A model generated the notes under the pieces. That model made no database searches. It saw only the letters and a program-made list of their open reading frames with translations, and was not told the origin of the DNA. A DNA stretch of 48,294 nt from [Scytonema hofmanni] UTEX 2349 (lineage in GTDB: Bacteria > Cyanobacteriota > Cyanobacteriia > Cyanobacteriales > Nostocaceae): NCBI RefSeq assembly GCF_000582685.1, contig NZ_ALWD01000003.1, positions 1 through 48,294 on the forward strand. The letters are read 5' to 3'. The position numbers and the translations under genes were made by a program. Every line of letters starts with the position of its first letter. Position 1 is the stretch's first letter. Of this stretch, positions 16,241 through 24,490 are shown in pieces.

Positions 16241-16473
16241 TCCTTGTCCCTCCCTAGCAAATCCACTGGTTTCAAACCTAACGCTGTAGCAATCCGTTCA
16301 ATGTTGTCTATCGATATATTCCTTTCGCCTCGCTCCACTGAGCTAATGTAAGTGCGATGCAGCCCAGCCATCTCTGCTAGCCTCTCCTGTGAGATGCCAC
16401 GAGCCTGCCGTGCTTTTCGTAGATTCTCCGCAAATAACTTCCTTGTTTTAGTAATTGTTTTTTCCTCGGTCAT
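16234..16473 (-). CDS. Restriction-modification controller protein (C.PvuII-like)
   Basis: This 79-residue Cro/CI-type HTH protein has the core LRKARQARGISQERLAEMAG, then LHRTYISSVERGERNISIDN, the signature of C proteins of type II systems. It binds C-boxes in front of its own gene, first activating C-R transcription and later repressing it, so that methylation is established before cutting. It overlaps the endonuclease gene by seven bases and is divergent from the methyltransferase with only 57 bases between, exactly the PvuII arrangement. Confidence 0.92.
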   Translation of the reverse strand: MTEEKTITKTRKLFAENLRKARQARGISQERLAEMAGLHRTYISSVERGERNISIDNIERIATALGLKPVDLLGRDKEC

Positions 16474-16495
16474 ATACCGAAATTGACCTATTGAC

Positions 16496-16523
16496 GACTT
16501 TACGTCTACAGACTATAAGTATC
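16496..16523. promoter_or_regulatory. Candidate C-box operator between C and M genes
   Basis: Two imperfect dyads lie side by side: GACTTTACGTC (16496-16506) and AGACTATAAGTAT (16510-16522). They have the GACT-N3-AGTC style of C-protein boxes and lie in the 57-base divergent promoter region where the PvuII C-boxes are. Sequence match is by eye. Confidence 0.55.
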
Positions 16524-16530
16524 ATTTGTG

Positions 16531-17538
16531 ATGAACCCAATCGTGCGCTTACAAGACATAAAACCTGCTTATTTCACACACAAAGGAGCTGCCTACTGTG
16601 GCGACTCCCGTGAACTCTTGCAAAAATTACCAGATAGTAGTGTTAACCTAGTTATAACCAGTCCACCCTTTGCCCTTCAGCGTAAAAAAGAATACGGGAA
16701 CAAAGAACAACACGAGTATGTGGACTGGCTCACCGAGTTTGCCGCACTCGTTTATAAAAAACTACGTGACGATGGCAGTTTTGTAGTGGATTTGGGTGGA
16801 GCTTACGAAAAAGGGGTTCCTGTCCGCAGCCTGTATAACTATCGAGTGCCTATACGCTTTTGTGATGACATTGGTTTTTTCTTAGCTGAAGACTTTTACT
16901 GGTACAACCCGTCTAAACTGCCCAGCCCTATTGAGTGGGTTAACAAACGCAAACTGCGGGCTAAAGATTCGGTGAATACTGTATGGTGGTTCAGTAAGAC
17001 GGAGTTTCCCAAGGCTGATGTGACAAAAGTCCTTGCACCCTACAGCGATCGCATGAAGAAATTGCTGGAAGATCCAGACAAGTTTTACAAACCAAAAGTA
17101 CGACCTTCCGGTCATGACATTGGTAAAGCCTTTGCCAAGGATAACGGCGGAGCTATTCCGTCTAACCTGTTGCAAATTTCCAACACCGAATCTAACGGTC
17201 AATATCTAGACGGTTGTAAAGCGGTTTCGGTTAAGCAGCACCCCGCTAGGTTTCCTGCCAAACTTCCTGAATTCTTTATCCGTTTCCTAACAGATCCAGG
17301 TGATTTAGTAGTAGACATTTTCGCTGGTTCTAACACCACCGGTAAGGTTGCAGAAGCTGAAAATCGTCTGTGGTTGGCTTTTGAAGAACAGCCAGAATAT
17401 CTTGCAGCTTCTGCATTCCGATTCCTAACCAAAGAAAATACCACTTTGGAGATGCAGGAAATTTATAATCTCATCCTTGCCGGAGAATCGGTCGATTTGA
17501 ACACTTATCACAAGCAAACTGTTCTCAGTTTTGATTAA
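16531..17538 (+). CDS. PvuII-type N4-cytosine DNA methyltransferase
   Basis: The protein has 335 residues. I start at the ATG at 16531 (MNPIVRLQDIKPAYFTHKG); a GTG directly before it is in frame. The order of motifs is that of beta-class N4-cytosine methyltransferases: the catalytic S-P-P-F at 44-47 comes first and the SAM-binding F-A-G-S-N-T-T-G at 264-271 near the end. It should methylate CAGCTG and protect the plasmid and host from the adjacent endonuclease. It is divergent from the controller gene. CAGCTG sites do occur in the window (for example near 18096, 4930 and 39909), consistent with protection rather than strong avoidance. Confidence 0.93.
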   Translation: MNPIVRLQDIKPAYFTHKGAAYCGDSRELLQKLPDSSVNLVITSPPFALQRKKEYGNKEQHEYVDWLTEFAALVYKKLRDDGSFVVDLGGAYEKGVPVRSLYNYRVPIRFCDDIGFFLAEDFYWYNPSKLPSPIEWVNKRKLRAKDSVNTVWWFSKTEFPKADVTKVLAPYSDRMKKLLEDPDKFYKPKVRPSGHDIGKAFAKDNGGAIPSNLLQISNTESNGQYLDGCKAVSVKQHPARFPAKLPEFFIRFLTDPGDLVVDIFAGSNTTGKVAEAENRLWLAFEEQPEYLAASAFRFLTKENTTLEMQEIYNLILAGESVDLNTYHKQTVLSFD

Positions 17539-17589
17539 CTCTTATTTTTCGTGATATCTAAACTTACATATCCAGCAGAAATTGACTGT

Positions 17590-17849
17590 AATTATACATT
17601 ATTCCAGAGAATAGATTTGAGTTCATCAATAGTATAATTGCGGGTTTTTTTTCGGAACCATTGCGTTAAAATTGGCACATACTGGACGCAAATCTTTTAT
17701 TGGCTCAAGCTCATACTCTTTCCCAATTTATGATAATGGCTTTAATAGCCTGTGTACCAATTACCACCTTTTGGATCTTCTAGAAGCCCAATAATGCGAA
17801 ATATATCTCTTCTTGTGTAACTTTTACCACAGGTAAATTCATAGCTCAT
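17590..17849 (-). pseudogene. HNH endonuclease remnant
   Basis: From an ATG at 17849 the minus strand reads MSYEFTCGKSYTRRDIFRII, GLLEDPKGGNWYTGY and then stops. Further on, in a different frame, ELEPIKDLRPVCANFNAMVPKKNP matches the end of HNH nucleases, which usually read 'IKDLRPVCPNCHAM'. The zinc and HNH core between is missing and the CPNCH cysteines have decayed (VCANFNAM). I read this as a deleted and frameshifted HNH endonuclease gene next to the PvuII system. Nothing else gene-like is seen in 17539-17957. Confidence 0.6.
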
Positions 17850-17957
17850 ATTTTGTCACTGTATACTAAAAAATTGATATTTTACTAGACGGCTGTGAGC
17901 GAATTACATCCGGCTTCCCAACACCCTTCATTAGTTCAGATTTGAAATAAAAGAACA

Positions 17958-18926
17958 TCAAACCAAATCCGCAAGCACACTACTCACCTTCAACTGATGC
18001 TGCTGGCGATTGTCATCGTAAATCATCAGCGTCTCCAACTTGCTGTGCCGACTGAGTTTCTGCACTTCCCGCACACTTTGCCCCGCATCCAACGCAGCTG
18101 TAATTGAACTGTGGCGGATACGGTGCGGACTTAGCCGCTTGGTGATACCCGCTTTTAAGGCACGGGTTCTAACCATTTTGGCGATACCAGCATCGGTGAG
18201 GGGATGCCCTGGTGTATTGAGGTCGAGTGCTATAAACAAAGCATCCTTAGTTGACGCCAGTCCCCTAAACGCCAACCAATAACAAATCGCGTCCCTAGTT
18301 TTAGGTGTCAGGTCGATTGACTCGCGCTGGCTACCCCGTCCCTTACCTAATACCAAAAGTTTGCTATTTTGACGGTCAAAATCCCCCATCGTCAACGACG
18401 CAATTTCTCCCCGACGGAGTGCATTATCCCAAAGCAAGCGCAGTAGGGCATAATCCCTAACCCCCTTCGCTGTCGTGCGATCGCAAGTCCAAAGTATCTG
18501 CTTAAACTCCCCTGGAGTAACACCGCTGGTATCCCGGTACTTAATCACCGTCTCACCCTTAATATCCTCCAAAGTATAGCTACACACCCCCAACACCCTA
18601 CCCTTATGCACCAGCGCCCTCAGCGCCGACAGCCGCCGATTAACCGTTGCCTCAGACAACCCCTGCTTTATCATCGTTGCTTTGTACCGCACCACCCATG
18701 ACAACGCCTGCGCCTGAGGCAATGCCAAAAAACGCACAACCCATTCCGCAGTAGATTCTACCCCAAATATAGTTGCAAAGAAATGTTTAATATCCCGGTC
18801 ATAAGCTTTCCGCGTAGATTCACTCCGCTTCTCTGACAACAACATCGCCAAAACATCAGGCGCAAGCCACCAAGAAACCACTGGGGGTAAAGTTTCATTG
18901 CTTACTTTTACAATACGACCAGCCAT
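17958..18926 (-). CDS. Tyrosine recombinase / integrase
   Basis: The protein has 322 residues with a SAM-like N-terminal core-binding domain (about 20-110) and a catalytic domain. Catalytic residues are visible: Arg171 in NALRRGEIASL, His268 and Arg271 in SPHRIRHSSI, His294 in LSRHSKLETL and nucleophile Tyr303 in MIYDDNR. The size and layout fit XerC/XerD-like and phage-type integrases. On a plasmid it could resolve multimers or have brought in the neighbouring R-M and accessory genes. No attachment-site repeat was recognised next to it. Confidence 0.9.
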   Translation of the reverse strand: MAGRIVKVSNETLPPVVSWWLAPDVLAMLLSEKRSESTRKAYDRDIKHFFATIFGVESTAEWVVRFLALPQAQALSWVVRYKATMIKQGLSEATVNRRLSALRALVHKGRVLGVCSYTLEDIKGETVIKYRDTSGVTPGEFKQILWTCDRTTAKGVRDYALLRLLWDNALRRGEIASLTMGDFDRQNSKLLVLGKGRGSQRESIDLTPKTRDAICYWLAFRGLASTKDALFIALDLNTPGHPLTDAGIAKMVRTRALKAGITKRLSPHRIRHSSITAALDAGQSVREVQKLSRHSKLETLMIYDDNRQQHQLKVSSVLADLV

Positions 18927-19498
18927 AGAAGGTAGGTGACGATAATAGCTCTTTACGTAACCTTATACCTCAAATGGGGGTCACGCATTAAATAAAATTG
19001 CGTTTCCTGCCAATTGAGTCGAAAACCACTGGAATTTTTCGCCCCCGAGTGGGATTAAGAGACTGAAAGGAAGCGATCGGTTCTGACCTTGCATCCCTGA
19101 TATCTGTAAGCACAAAAAAGGCTACGTAATAACCCATAGTGTCTAGTAGCCATCATAAGCTTTGTGGTGAGCATTTTGCCGAGCGATCGCGCGATCGTGC
19201 TGTAGCCCCTTTGACGTTGTATTTCGACTGGGAACCCCGTTTGTTTTACGACTGTCAAACATGGTTAGACAAGCTGATTTTTTCCCCATAGGGCAAAAAT
19301 TGCCTACAATCGCTTTAAAACTGTCTATTGGTGAATCGGTACCCAAAACTAATTTCAAAGGGCTTATAGGCGATTCTAGTCGTAGTGTTTTTTGATGTTT
19401 CTCTTGTAAACGTTTGTCTAACACTGTATTACAATGATTCGAGTGGGCAAGAACGCTCAATTCCTGTTGTCTAACACTCGTTATACATAGTCAAACCT
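18927..19498. other. Intergenic region with direct repeats before the RHH gene
   Basis: There is no convincing gene in these 572 bases; short minus-strand frames here have no family resemblance. TTGTCTAACACT occurs twice as an exact direct repeat (19414-19425 and 19467-19478), 20-85 bases before the ribbon-helix-helix gene, and related GGTTAGACAA occurs near 19262. These are plausible operator sites for that RHH protein. Confidence 0.5.
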
Positions 19499-19777
19499 AT
19501 GACAAAACCATTGGCAATTCGCTGTCCGGATGATTTGTACGCTCAGATAGAAGCAATAATGAAGTCCACAGGGCAAGATAAAACAACGGTGGTTGTCACC
19601 CTGCTCAAACGGGGGCTGGGGATAGAGTCAGAAGATGCTACCCCCGATCTAGAGGCTCTAGCTAAAGCGTATGACGAATCGTTAGACGCAGTTAGACAAG
19701 AGATGACAATAGCGTTAAACAGTGTCAGACAGGAGTTAGACGCGCTGCGGGGAAAGTTAATAGCCTCGGTCAATTAG
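19499..19777 (+). CDS. Ribbon-helix-helix protein with coiled-coil tail
   Basis: This is a 92-residue protein. Residues 3-48 form a ribbon-helix-helix fold (PLAIRCPDDLYAQIEAIMKS and QDKTTVVVTLLKRGLG), and 55-88 form a coiled coil with repeated VRQE segments. RHH proteins are DNA-binding dimers that repress their own promoter or act in partition. The frame stops at 19775-19777. However, a GGGAAAG slippery heptamer at 19750-19756 followed by a hairpin would let ribosomes move to the -1 frame and continue to 20262, giving a 254-residue product. The repeats upstream may be its binding sites. Confidence 0.8.
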   Translation: MTKPLAIRCPDDLYAQIEAIMKSTGQDKTTVVVTLLKRGLGIESEDATPDLEALAKAYDESLDAVRQEMTIALNSVRQELDALRGKLIASVN

Positions 19778-19789
19778 ACGAAAAGAGGC
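19750..19789 (+). promoter_or_regulatory. Possible programmed -1 ribosomal frameshift signal
   Basis: In the zero frame the codons are CGG GGA AAG, giving the canonical X-XXY-YYZ heptamer G-GGA-AAG (19750-19756). After a six-base spacer, GCCTC (19763-19767) can pair with GAGGC (19785-19789). The -1 frame is open from here through 20262 and has no ATG of its own, so heptamer, spacer and downstream stem all fit programmed frameshifting. The stem is only five pairs, and a simple mutation remains an alternative. Confidence 0.5.
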
Positions 19790-19821
19790 AAGCTGAGTCC
19801 TCTGCGGCACTCTATAGCGTT

Positions 19822-20262
19822 TTGAAATTAGACGGACCAAAGCAACCTGACTTAGAGGCGATCCGATCGCGCGTCTTGTCGCGTTGGCGTGTTGCGAAGG
19901 GACCAGAAAAGAAAGAGCGCATAGCCCTGGCTCTGGATGCTTTCATTGCTGAGTTAGCTGCTTCCACACCGGAATTAAAACCCGCATCAAAAACTGCCCC
20001 AGATGGAACTGCTGCCCCACTGGTGGATGAGGCAATTAAAAAGCTAGAGTCCAAGCATTACACCAAAGCCGAGTACTACGAGGAACTACGGCAGATTACG
20101 GAGCGCTGCGGCTATCGTCTTTTTATAGACAACACCACCCTTGGTAGGGGCAGAGAACTATTTATTGTTAACCCCCCAGGCGACTCGACTGAGCGCGAGA
20201 TTTCAACTCAAGACATTGGTGAAGTTGTTGATTGGTTACGACAGCAGAATTTATTTGAGTGA
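19822..20262 (+). CDS. Unrecognised protein, likely the -1 frame extension of the RHH gene
   Basis: The given start is a TTG with no ribosome-binding site. The frame is open upstream to at least 19732, and no ATG or GTG offers a better start. From the slippery site the reading is RGK-VNSLGQLDEKRQAESS and on through DLEAIRSRVLSRWRVAKGPE and KKERIALALDAFIAELA. It ends in a globular-looking domain with AEYYEELRQITERCGYRLFI and DIGEVVDWLRQQNLFE. I do not recognise the domain. It is probably made only as a fusion to the RHH and coiled-coil part, by frameshifting, or is the second half of a gene split by a one-base change. Confidence 0.6.
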   Translation: MKLDGPKQPDLEAIRSRVLSRWRVAKGPEKKERIALALDAFIAELAASTPELKPASKTAPDGTAAPLVDEAIKKLESKHYTKAEYYEELRQITERCGYRLFIDNTTLGRGRELFIVNPPGDSTEREISTQDIGEVVDWLRQQNLFE

Positions 20263-20729
20263 GCTTTAAGCGACGCTCCAGGGGTTGCCGAAGCGCTGCT
20301 GTACACCCCGGTGTAGCGCCGAAGCTGGCTCACGCTCACGTTTGAACTTCATATAAGAAAAATATGGCTTGCTGTGTTCTTAAATCCACCTTTGCTACCC
20401 ATTCGACTGTCTCAAATCGAGTGGTTGTCATAAGCAAAAAATAGCAATACAAAAGATTCTATTCGCATAAAACTTGAGATTAGAAGCATAACTGAAGTAT
20501 TTAGTATCGGGTTTTTCTTGGGCATTGGTCTTATAAAATCTTCTGGATGCTTATGAATCGGATTATTTTACAAATTCAGTCTAATCAAATCTTTTTTAAT
20601 CAAAGAATTTTTTAAGTAAAAATACTCAATTACGCACCAGTAATAGAAAGCCGGGACTGTTGAAAAGTATGATGATTATGATTTTTAATAGTTGCATAGT
20701 TTCCTAATATTAATTGAATATTTGTAAAC
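20263..20729. other. Intergenic stretch, no gene seen
   Basis: I see no coding frame with a start and family resemblance. 20270-20340 holds GC-rich inverted pieces (ACACCCCGGTGT is a perfect 12-base palindrome near 20303); the remainder is AT-rich. It leads into the GTCAG repeat cluster. Confidence 0.5.
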
Positions 20730-20947
20730 CTGACTTTTTATTTTGCGTGTCGGTCAGCTAGAGTAGGCAGTGGTCAGGAGCAATTACTACGGGCGTCAGG
20801 GCTGACCACACCCCCGAAACGTCCTGACCCGCGCAGCAACGTCATCTGACCGTTGCTGACTGTGCTGACTGACTGGCTGACCGGGCTTGCTGACCTGCTG
20901 TTAGGGGCATTTTTTAGGAGGTGGTCAGCGCGGTCAGCAAGGGTCAG
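20730..20947. repeat. Cluster of 15 GTCAG/CTGAC pentamers
   Basis: Within 218 bases the pentamer GTCAG or its complement occurs 15 times: 20730, 20753, 20773, 20795, 20802, 20824, 20846, 20856, 20865, 20869, 20877, 20890, 20924, 20933 and 20943. Several are 20-23 or 9-11 bases apart, close to whole helical turns. The cluster runs right up to the stop codon of the P-loop ATPase gene. Such repeats are typical of protein-binding arrays at origins, centromeres or transfer origins; which of these is not known. Confidence 0.7.
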
Positions 20948-22908
20948 GATGGCTTGTTAATTATTCTGAAAAACTCCCCGTCCTTAATTTGCGCCTCACC
21001 ATCTTTTTGTAGAAAACCAACAATCAAACGCACATCTTCAGCATCACGAGTAACTTTTCGTAATGGCTTTGAGTTGGTACGAGCGTCACCAAATTTTATC
21101 CAGCCTTTTTCTTTGAGTGTTCGGAGTATTTCTAGAGCTTTATTGAAATCAAAGCCGGAATTATCCTTATGCTCACTATCTTTAATTGACTCCACCTCTG
21201 GGTAATTAGATATTTTGTCAGAGTCCAATTTAAAGCTGTTCTCCAAATTCATTACTGTGTCATAATCCACTACTAGCTTTTCTTCTTTAGTCAGAGGGGT
21301 AAACCCAGGTAGGAATTTTCTGTTATCTCGATCAAAGCCTGAATAATTTTCTAACCGTGGCATCGGATACCATTGGTTAGCTCCGCCAAAGTAAATTGCT
21401 CTTTTAATTTCAGACTTCTCACACAATTGTTCAATTTGGGTCGAGTTTAATCGTTTATCGCCAGGAATCATTTGAGCTTTTAGAATTCCTTCCGAAGCAG
21501 AAACATTACGAGCATCAATTATGAAGATGGGGATAAACATAGTGCGATCGCCGCCGTCCATCCCTAAACCCGAAACATGTGCATTCTGTGATAATCCCCA
21601 AAAGATAATTCCTCTAGAATCACCAGAAGTAGAATAACCAGATAACTTCCGTTTTAGCCAAGTTAAAGGACTGGACATTCCCTTTTCAACTTTCACAGCA
21701 CCAAGAGTTTTTAATGTGAGAGTAAGTTCATCAAACACTAAAAGCTTACGACCATGACCACAATCAAAGCGATCGTATTCGTCTAAGCAGTTAGCCACCC
21801 ATTCAGCAGCATCATCAGGGGAGGTTGTCATTAAATCTTTTCTGAAAAGTTTGTCAACTCGTCCAGAAAAATAAGCTGTTTCTTTTGGATCATTTTTGGG
21901 GTCGATATAGAAAACGGTGGTATTTGGGTGATATTGTTTGACTGCTTCTAGCGCATTTGTTACAAATATTCCTTTACCACTACCGGGAACGCCAACGATT
22001 AGAGTTAGCTTTAGACTTTGTGCTAACAGTGCTGGTAGGTCTGGTATTTCAGACTTAAACTCTACAACTTCTGTGTTTTTGTCGTCTACTGGCGAAGCAG
22101 GAACATTAATAGCGTTCAGCTTTGTGTTGCTGCCAATTAATTTATTCCCAGATTGAGCCTTCGTATCATAATCCAAAATATTAGACTTGGGTAACTCGAC
22201 AATATTGGGTTTGGGCAGTTCCACAAACCGAGAGGGTAGCGCCTCCTTAATCGCTGTAACTTCCTGAATTCGAGTCCTGGTGTCAACCTCAACATTTTGT
22301 AGGTGGTCAGTTAACTGTTGTTTCCCTGGCAAGGAACGCCCCTCTAGTTTGCGATACCAGTCCAGCAGCCATCGGTAGGCATAAAACCTCTTTCCAGGCT
22401 CAATCTGAGTCAAATACTCAACTACAGTTTCAAAAAAGTCGCCGTAGAGGAAACTGTACTCTTGGGCATCGTGTCTAGGTAAAAACTTAATTGTGTGAGC
22501 AAAGTGGTCAGTGCGATAATTCTGCCTTGCATCATAATCACCAGCACGAGCGATCGCATCCAAAAAGTTTCCCCTAACAAACGGTAATGGTGCAATTTCC
22601 TTGGTACGAGCATGGTGATCAACTACAAACCACAACCAGGCTGCACCCCCAATCATTCCACCAATGAGCATAAATGGATTGACAGCGTAGCAAATAGTAC
22701 CGACTCCAGCAGCGACTAACCCAAGTACCCGTGCTGCATCCGCCTCATTTTCTGCTATGAGTGCTTGGACTAATAACTGTTCTTTCCTTTCCCCCATCCA
22801 CTCGGCTATTTTGCCAGCTTCCAAATAACTTAAATTGGGGTATAGATTGCGATCTGGTTCAGTTTCACGGGTGGTAATTTTAGGGATATTATTGTTAGTA
22901 AATTCCAT
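20944..22908 (-). CDS. Membrane-linked P-loop ATPase (coupling-protein/FtsK-HerA type)
   Basis: The protein has 654 residues. Two adjacent hydrophobic helices at about 61-96 (VLGLVAAGVGTICYAVNPFM and GMIGGAAWLWFVVDHHA) would anchor it in the inner membrane. The motor domain has Walker A VGVPGSGKG (305-313) and Walker B KLLVFDEL (388-395), with IDPKND and SRGIIFWGLSQNAH typical of the additional-strand ATPases. A C-terminal segment (about 590-650) resembles a winged helix. This architecture fits conjugative coupling proteins that feed relaxase-bound DNA to a channel. A MobV relaxase is encoded at 34239, but no mating-channel genes are seen. It is the last gene of a minus-strand run starting at 26647. 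Confidence 0.75.
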   Translation of the reverse strand: MEFTNNNIPKITTRETEPDRNLYPNLSYLEAGKIAEWMGERKEQLLVQALIAENEADAARVLGLVAAGVGTICYAVNPFMLIGGMIGGAAWLWFVVDHHARTKEIAPLPFVRGNFLDAIARAGDYDARQNYRTDHFAHTIKFLPRHDAQEYSFLYGDFFETVVEYLTQIEPGKRFYAYRWLLDWYRKLEGRSLPGKQQLTDHLQNVEVDTRTRIQEVTAIKEALPSRFVELPKPNIVELPKSNILDYDTKAQSGNKLIGSNTKLNAINVPASPVDDKNTEVVEFKSEIPDLPALLAQSLKLTLIVGVPGSGKGIFVTNALEAVKQYHPNTTVFYIDPKNDPKETAYFSGRVDKLFRKDLMTTSPDDAAEWVANCLDEYDRFDCGHGRKLLVFDELTLTLKTLGAVKVEKGMSSPLTWLKRKLSGYSTSGDSRGIIFWGLSQNAHVSGLGMDGGDRTMFIPIFIIDARNVSASEGILKAQMIPGDKRLNSTQIEQLCEKSEIKRAIYFGGANQWYPMPRLENYSGFDRDNRKFLPGFTPLTKEEKLVVDYDTVMNLENSFKLDSDKISNYPEVESIKDSEHKDNSGFDFNKALEILRTLKEKGWIKFGDARTNSKPLRKVTRDAEDVRLIVGFLQKDGEAQIKDGEFFRIINKPS

Positions 22909-22981
22909 ATCTAAATCTGAGTCTGTTTTTTCATTTGGGGATGAGCGGCTCCCGGTTTAAAGGGTATCGCCGCTTAATTCT

Positions 22982-23671
22982 TTAATCGTTAGTCAGTCGC
23001 CAGACAGCAAAACCAATCTCACCTGATAACATCGTGCCGATGTTATAGAGGAAGCAGCACAAAATAATGACTGGTGCAGTGTAAGCGAAGGGGTTATGAG
23101 CAGCAAAAGTTGTCACTAGGTCAAAGACCCAAATTGCTATTGTGATAAACCCGGTCGATGTGCGATCGCGCAATCCAGCAGTCTTATAATCCTTCCAAAG
23201 TTCTGTTACTAAATCAATCTTGCCGCTCGGCTTGCTCTCCAGTTCATACCCTATGTGGTCTTGTAGTTCCCGTCTGGCTGCATCGGGGTTCTTTCCCCTC
23301 AATGCATATGCCTCAATTACTTGGATACCTACAGCAATTAAAAAAGCAGCATAAAAGAACGGGTTGAATAGTGCCAAGGGGACATTAGCCCAATGCCAAG
23401 ACGGCTCAAACCAGGGGAAGATTGGACGTTGTTGGAAGACTGTTTGCCATATCGAGTCAGCGCTTATTGCAGCGCCAATGAGAAATAATGCACCTCCAAC
23501 AACAGCCCGACCAGTCCCGCCAGTTGTAACGAATTGGGCAACAATTGCAGCTGCTATTCTGATCGGCATTCCCACAACCAAAACTATTATTTTCGCGCAG
23601 AAGTCAATAATCTGACCAATAGAGCGCTTTTGTTCTTGTTTTTTCTCGCCTGGTGATGTATTTGAATTCAC
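22982..23671 (-). CDS. Multi-pass membrane protein of unknown function
   Basis: The protein has 229 residues from a GTG start at 23671-23669, with GGAGAA upstream. I count four to five membrane segments: IIVLVVGMPIRIAAAIVAQF (28-47), AVVGGALFLIGAAISADSIW, PLALFNPFFYAAFLIAVGIQV (98-118), FITIAIWVFDLVTTFA and APVIILCCFLYNIGTML. A cytosolic loop carries GKNPDAARRELQDHIGYELE. The gene lies between the P-loop ATPase and a small anchored protein, all minus strand, so it is probably a membrane partner of the ATPase. I know no family name. Confidence 0.7.
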   Translation of the reverse strand: MNSNTSPGEKKQEQKRSIGQIIDFCAKIIVLVVGMPIRIAAAIVAQFVTTGGTGRAVVGGALFLIGAAISADSIWQTVFQQRPIFPWFEPSWHWANVPLALFNPFFYAAFLIAVGIQVIEAYALRGKNPDAARRELQDHIGYELESKPSGKIDLVTELWKDYKTAGLRDRTSTGFITIAIWVFDLVTTFAAHNPFAYTAPVIILCCFLYNIGTMLSGEIGFAVWRLTND

Positions 23672-23692
23672 TATGATTTCTCCTTTTATTGG

Positions 23693-24118
23693 TTAATTTG
23701 GTCTACCATTGCAAGCATCGTGCAGTTTATGCCGCCAGTACCACTGGTTGTCTTCAATGCGTCCTATACAAACCCCTGCCGAGTCATAGACATATACAAC
23801 TTGGTCAGTCCCCCAGCCTGTAGTATCTGGTCTAGGGTCTTGTTTTGGGTTATCCAAATAGCGTCTGATTCGCAGTTTTTGAGTGTTTGGAGCAATGCCA
23901 GTTTTGTACAATTGCTCTGAAGTTTTGGCACGCTCCACAATGCGCGAGCGCTCAAATTGTTCTTGTGTTCGCAAGTTTTCCGCTTGTAGTTCCATCTCTG
24001 CTTTCGCCTTCTGTGCCTTTGCGTAAGTAGCAATTTGGGGTATTAGAGGCAGAATTACTGGCATAGCACAAATAGCGCATCCGGTTAGCGCTAGGTAAAT
24101 TTGTTTCCGAAACACCAT
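23693..24118 (-). CDS. Small membrane-anchored protein with coiled coil
   Basis: The protein has 141 residues. A hydrophobic segment near the start (IYLALTGCAICAMPVILPLI, residues 7-26) is an anchor or signal, followed by a charged helix (AKAQKAKAEMELQAENLRTQ) and a C-terminal domain with two Cys (VCIGRIEDNQWYWRHKLHDACNGRPN). GAGGA lies six bases before the ATG. It belongs to the minus-strand run with the membrane protein and ATPase. The function is unknown. Confidence 0.65.
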   Translation of the reverse strand: MVFRKQIYLALTGCAICAMPVILPLIPQIATYAKAQKAKAEMELQAENLRTQEQFERSRIVERAKTSEQLYKTGIAPNTQKLRIRRYLDNPKQDPRPDTTGWGTDQVVYVYDSAGVCIGRIEDNQWYWRHKLHDACNGRPN

Positions 24119-24179
24119 CTGTCCTCAAAGAAGAGTGAAAATCTTTTTGTTTGAGGGTGGGTACTGCCCACCCAGAGAA

Positions 24180-24452
24180 TTACTCAGGAATTGGCTGAGT
24201 TTTGATTTGACTAACTAACGCTTCCAGGAAACTAAGAACATCCCGCCACGAAACATTTGTATAAACCAATTCAACAAATTGCTCTAGTTCTGAATCATCT
24301 ACCTGTTTGTAGTAAGGGTCACTGCCTTCTAAGTTCCGGCAAGTTTCACCCATCTTAGTAGCGATTTGAATTAGTAAATAAAACTTTTGGGTTTTGGTCA
24401 AACGCTCCAATTGACTGCCGTAAGTTTCCGTCATCCAATCGAAAAATGACAT
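24180..24452 (-). CDS. Small acidic protein, paralogue of the next gene upstream
   Basis: The protein has 90 residues and a clear AGGAG site before the ATG. Its pattern (LTKTQKFYLLIQIATKMGET, acidic middle, SWRDVLSFLEALVSQI end) matches the 94-residue protein encoded at 24491-24775 (LKPNEKLWMIGQIASELWQA, FSDALGVIECLLTNL end). The two look like a tandem duplication that diverged. Both are all-helical and acidic. I do not recognise the family. Confidence 0.65.
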   Translation of the reverse strand: MSFFDWMTETYGSQLERLTKTQKFYLLIQIATKMGETCRNLEGSDPYYKQVDDSELEQFVELVYTNVSWRDVLSFLEALVSQIKTQPIPE

Positions 24453-24490
24453 TGTTTTCTCCTTATATTTCTGTTAAGAGTAGTGAAACT

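Noticed and set aside
19143..19460. Minus-strand open frames upstream of the RHH gene
   Set aside because: Composition is not protein-like and no start signal is present; the region holds operator-like repeats.
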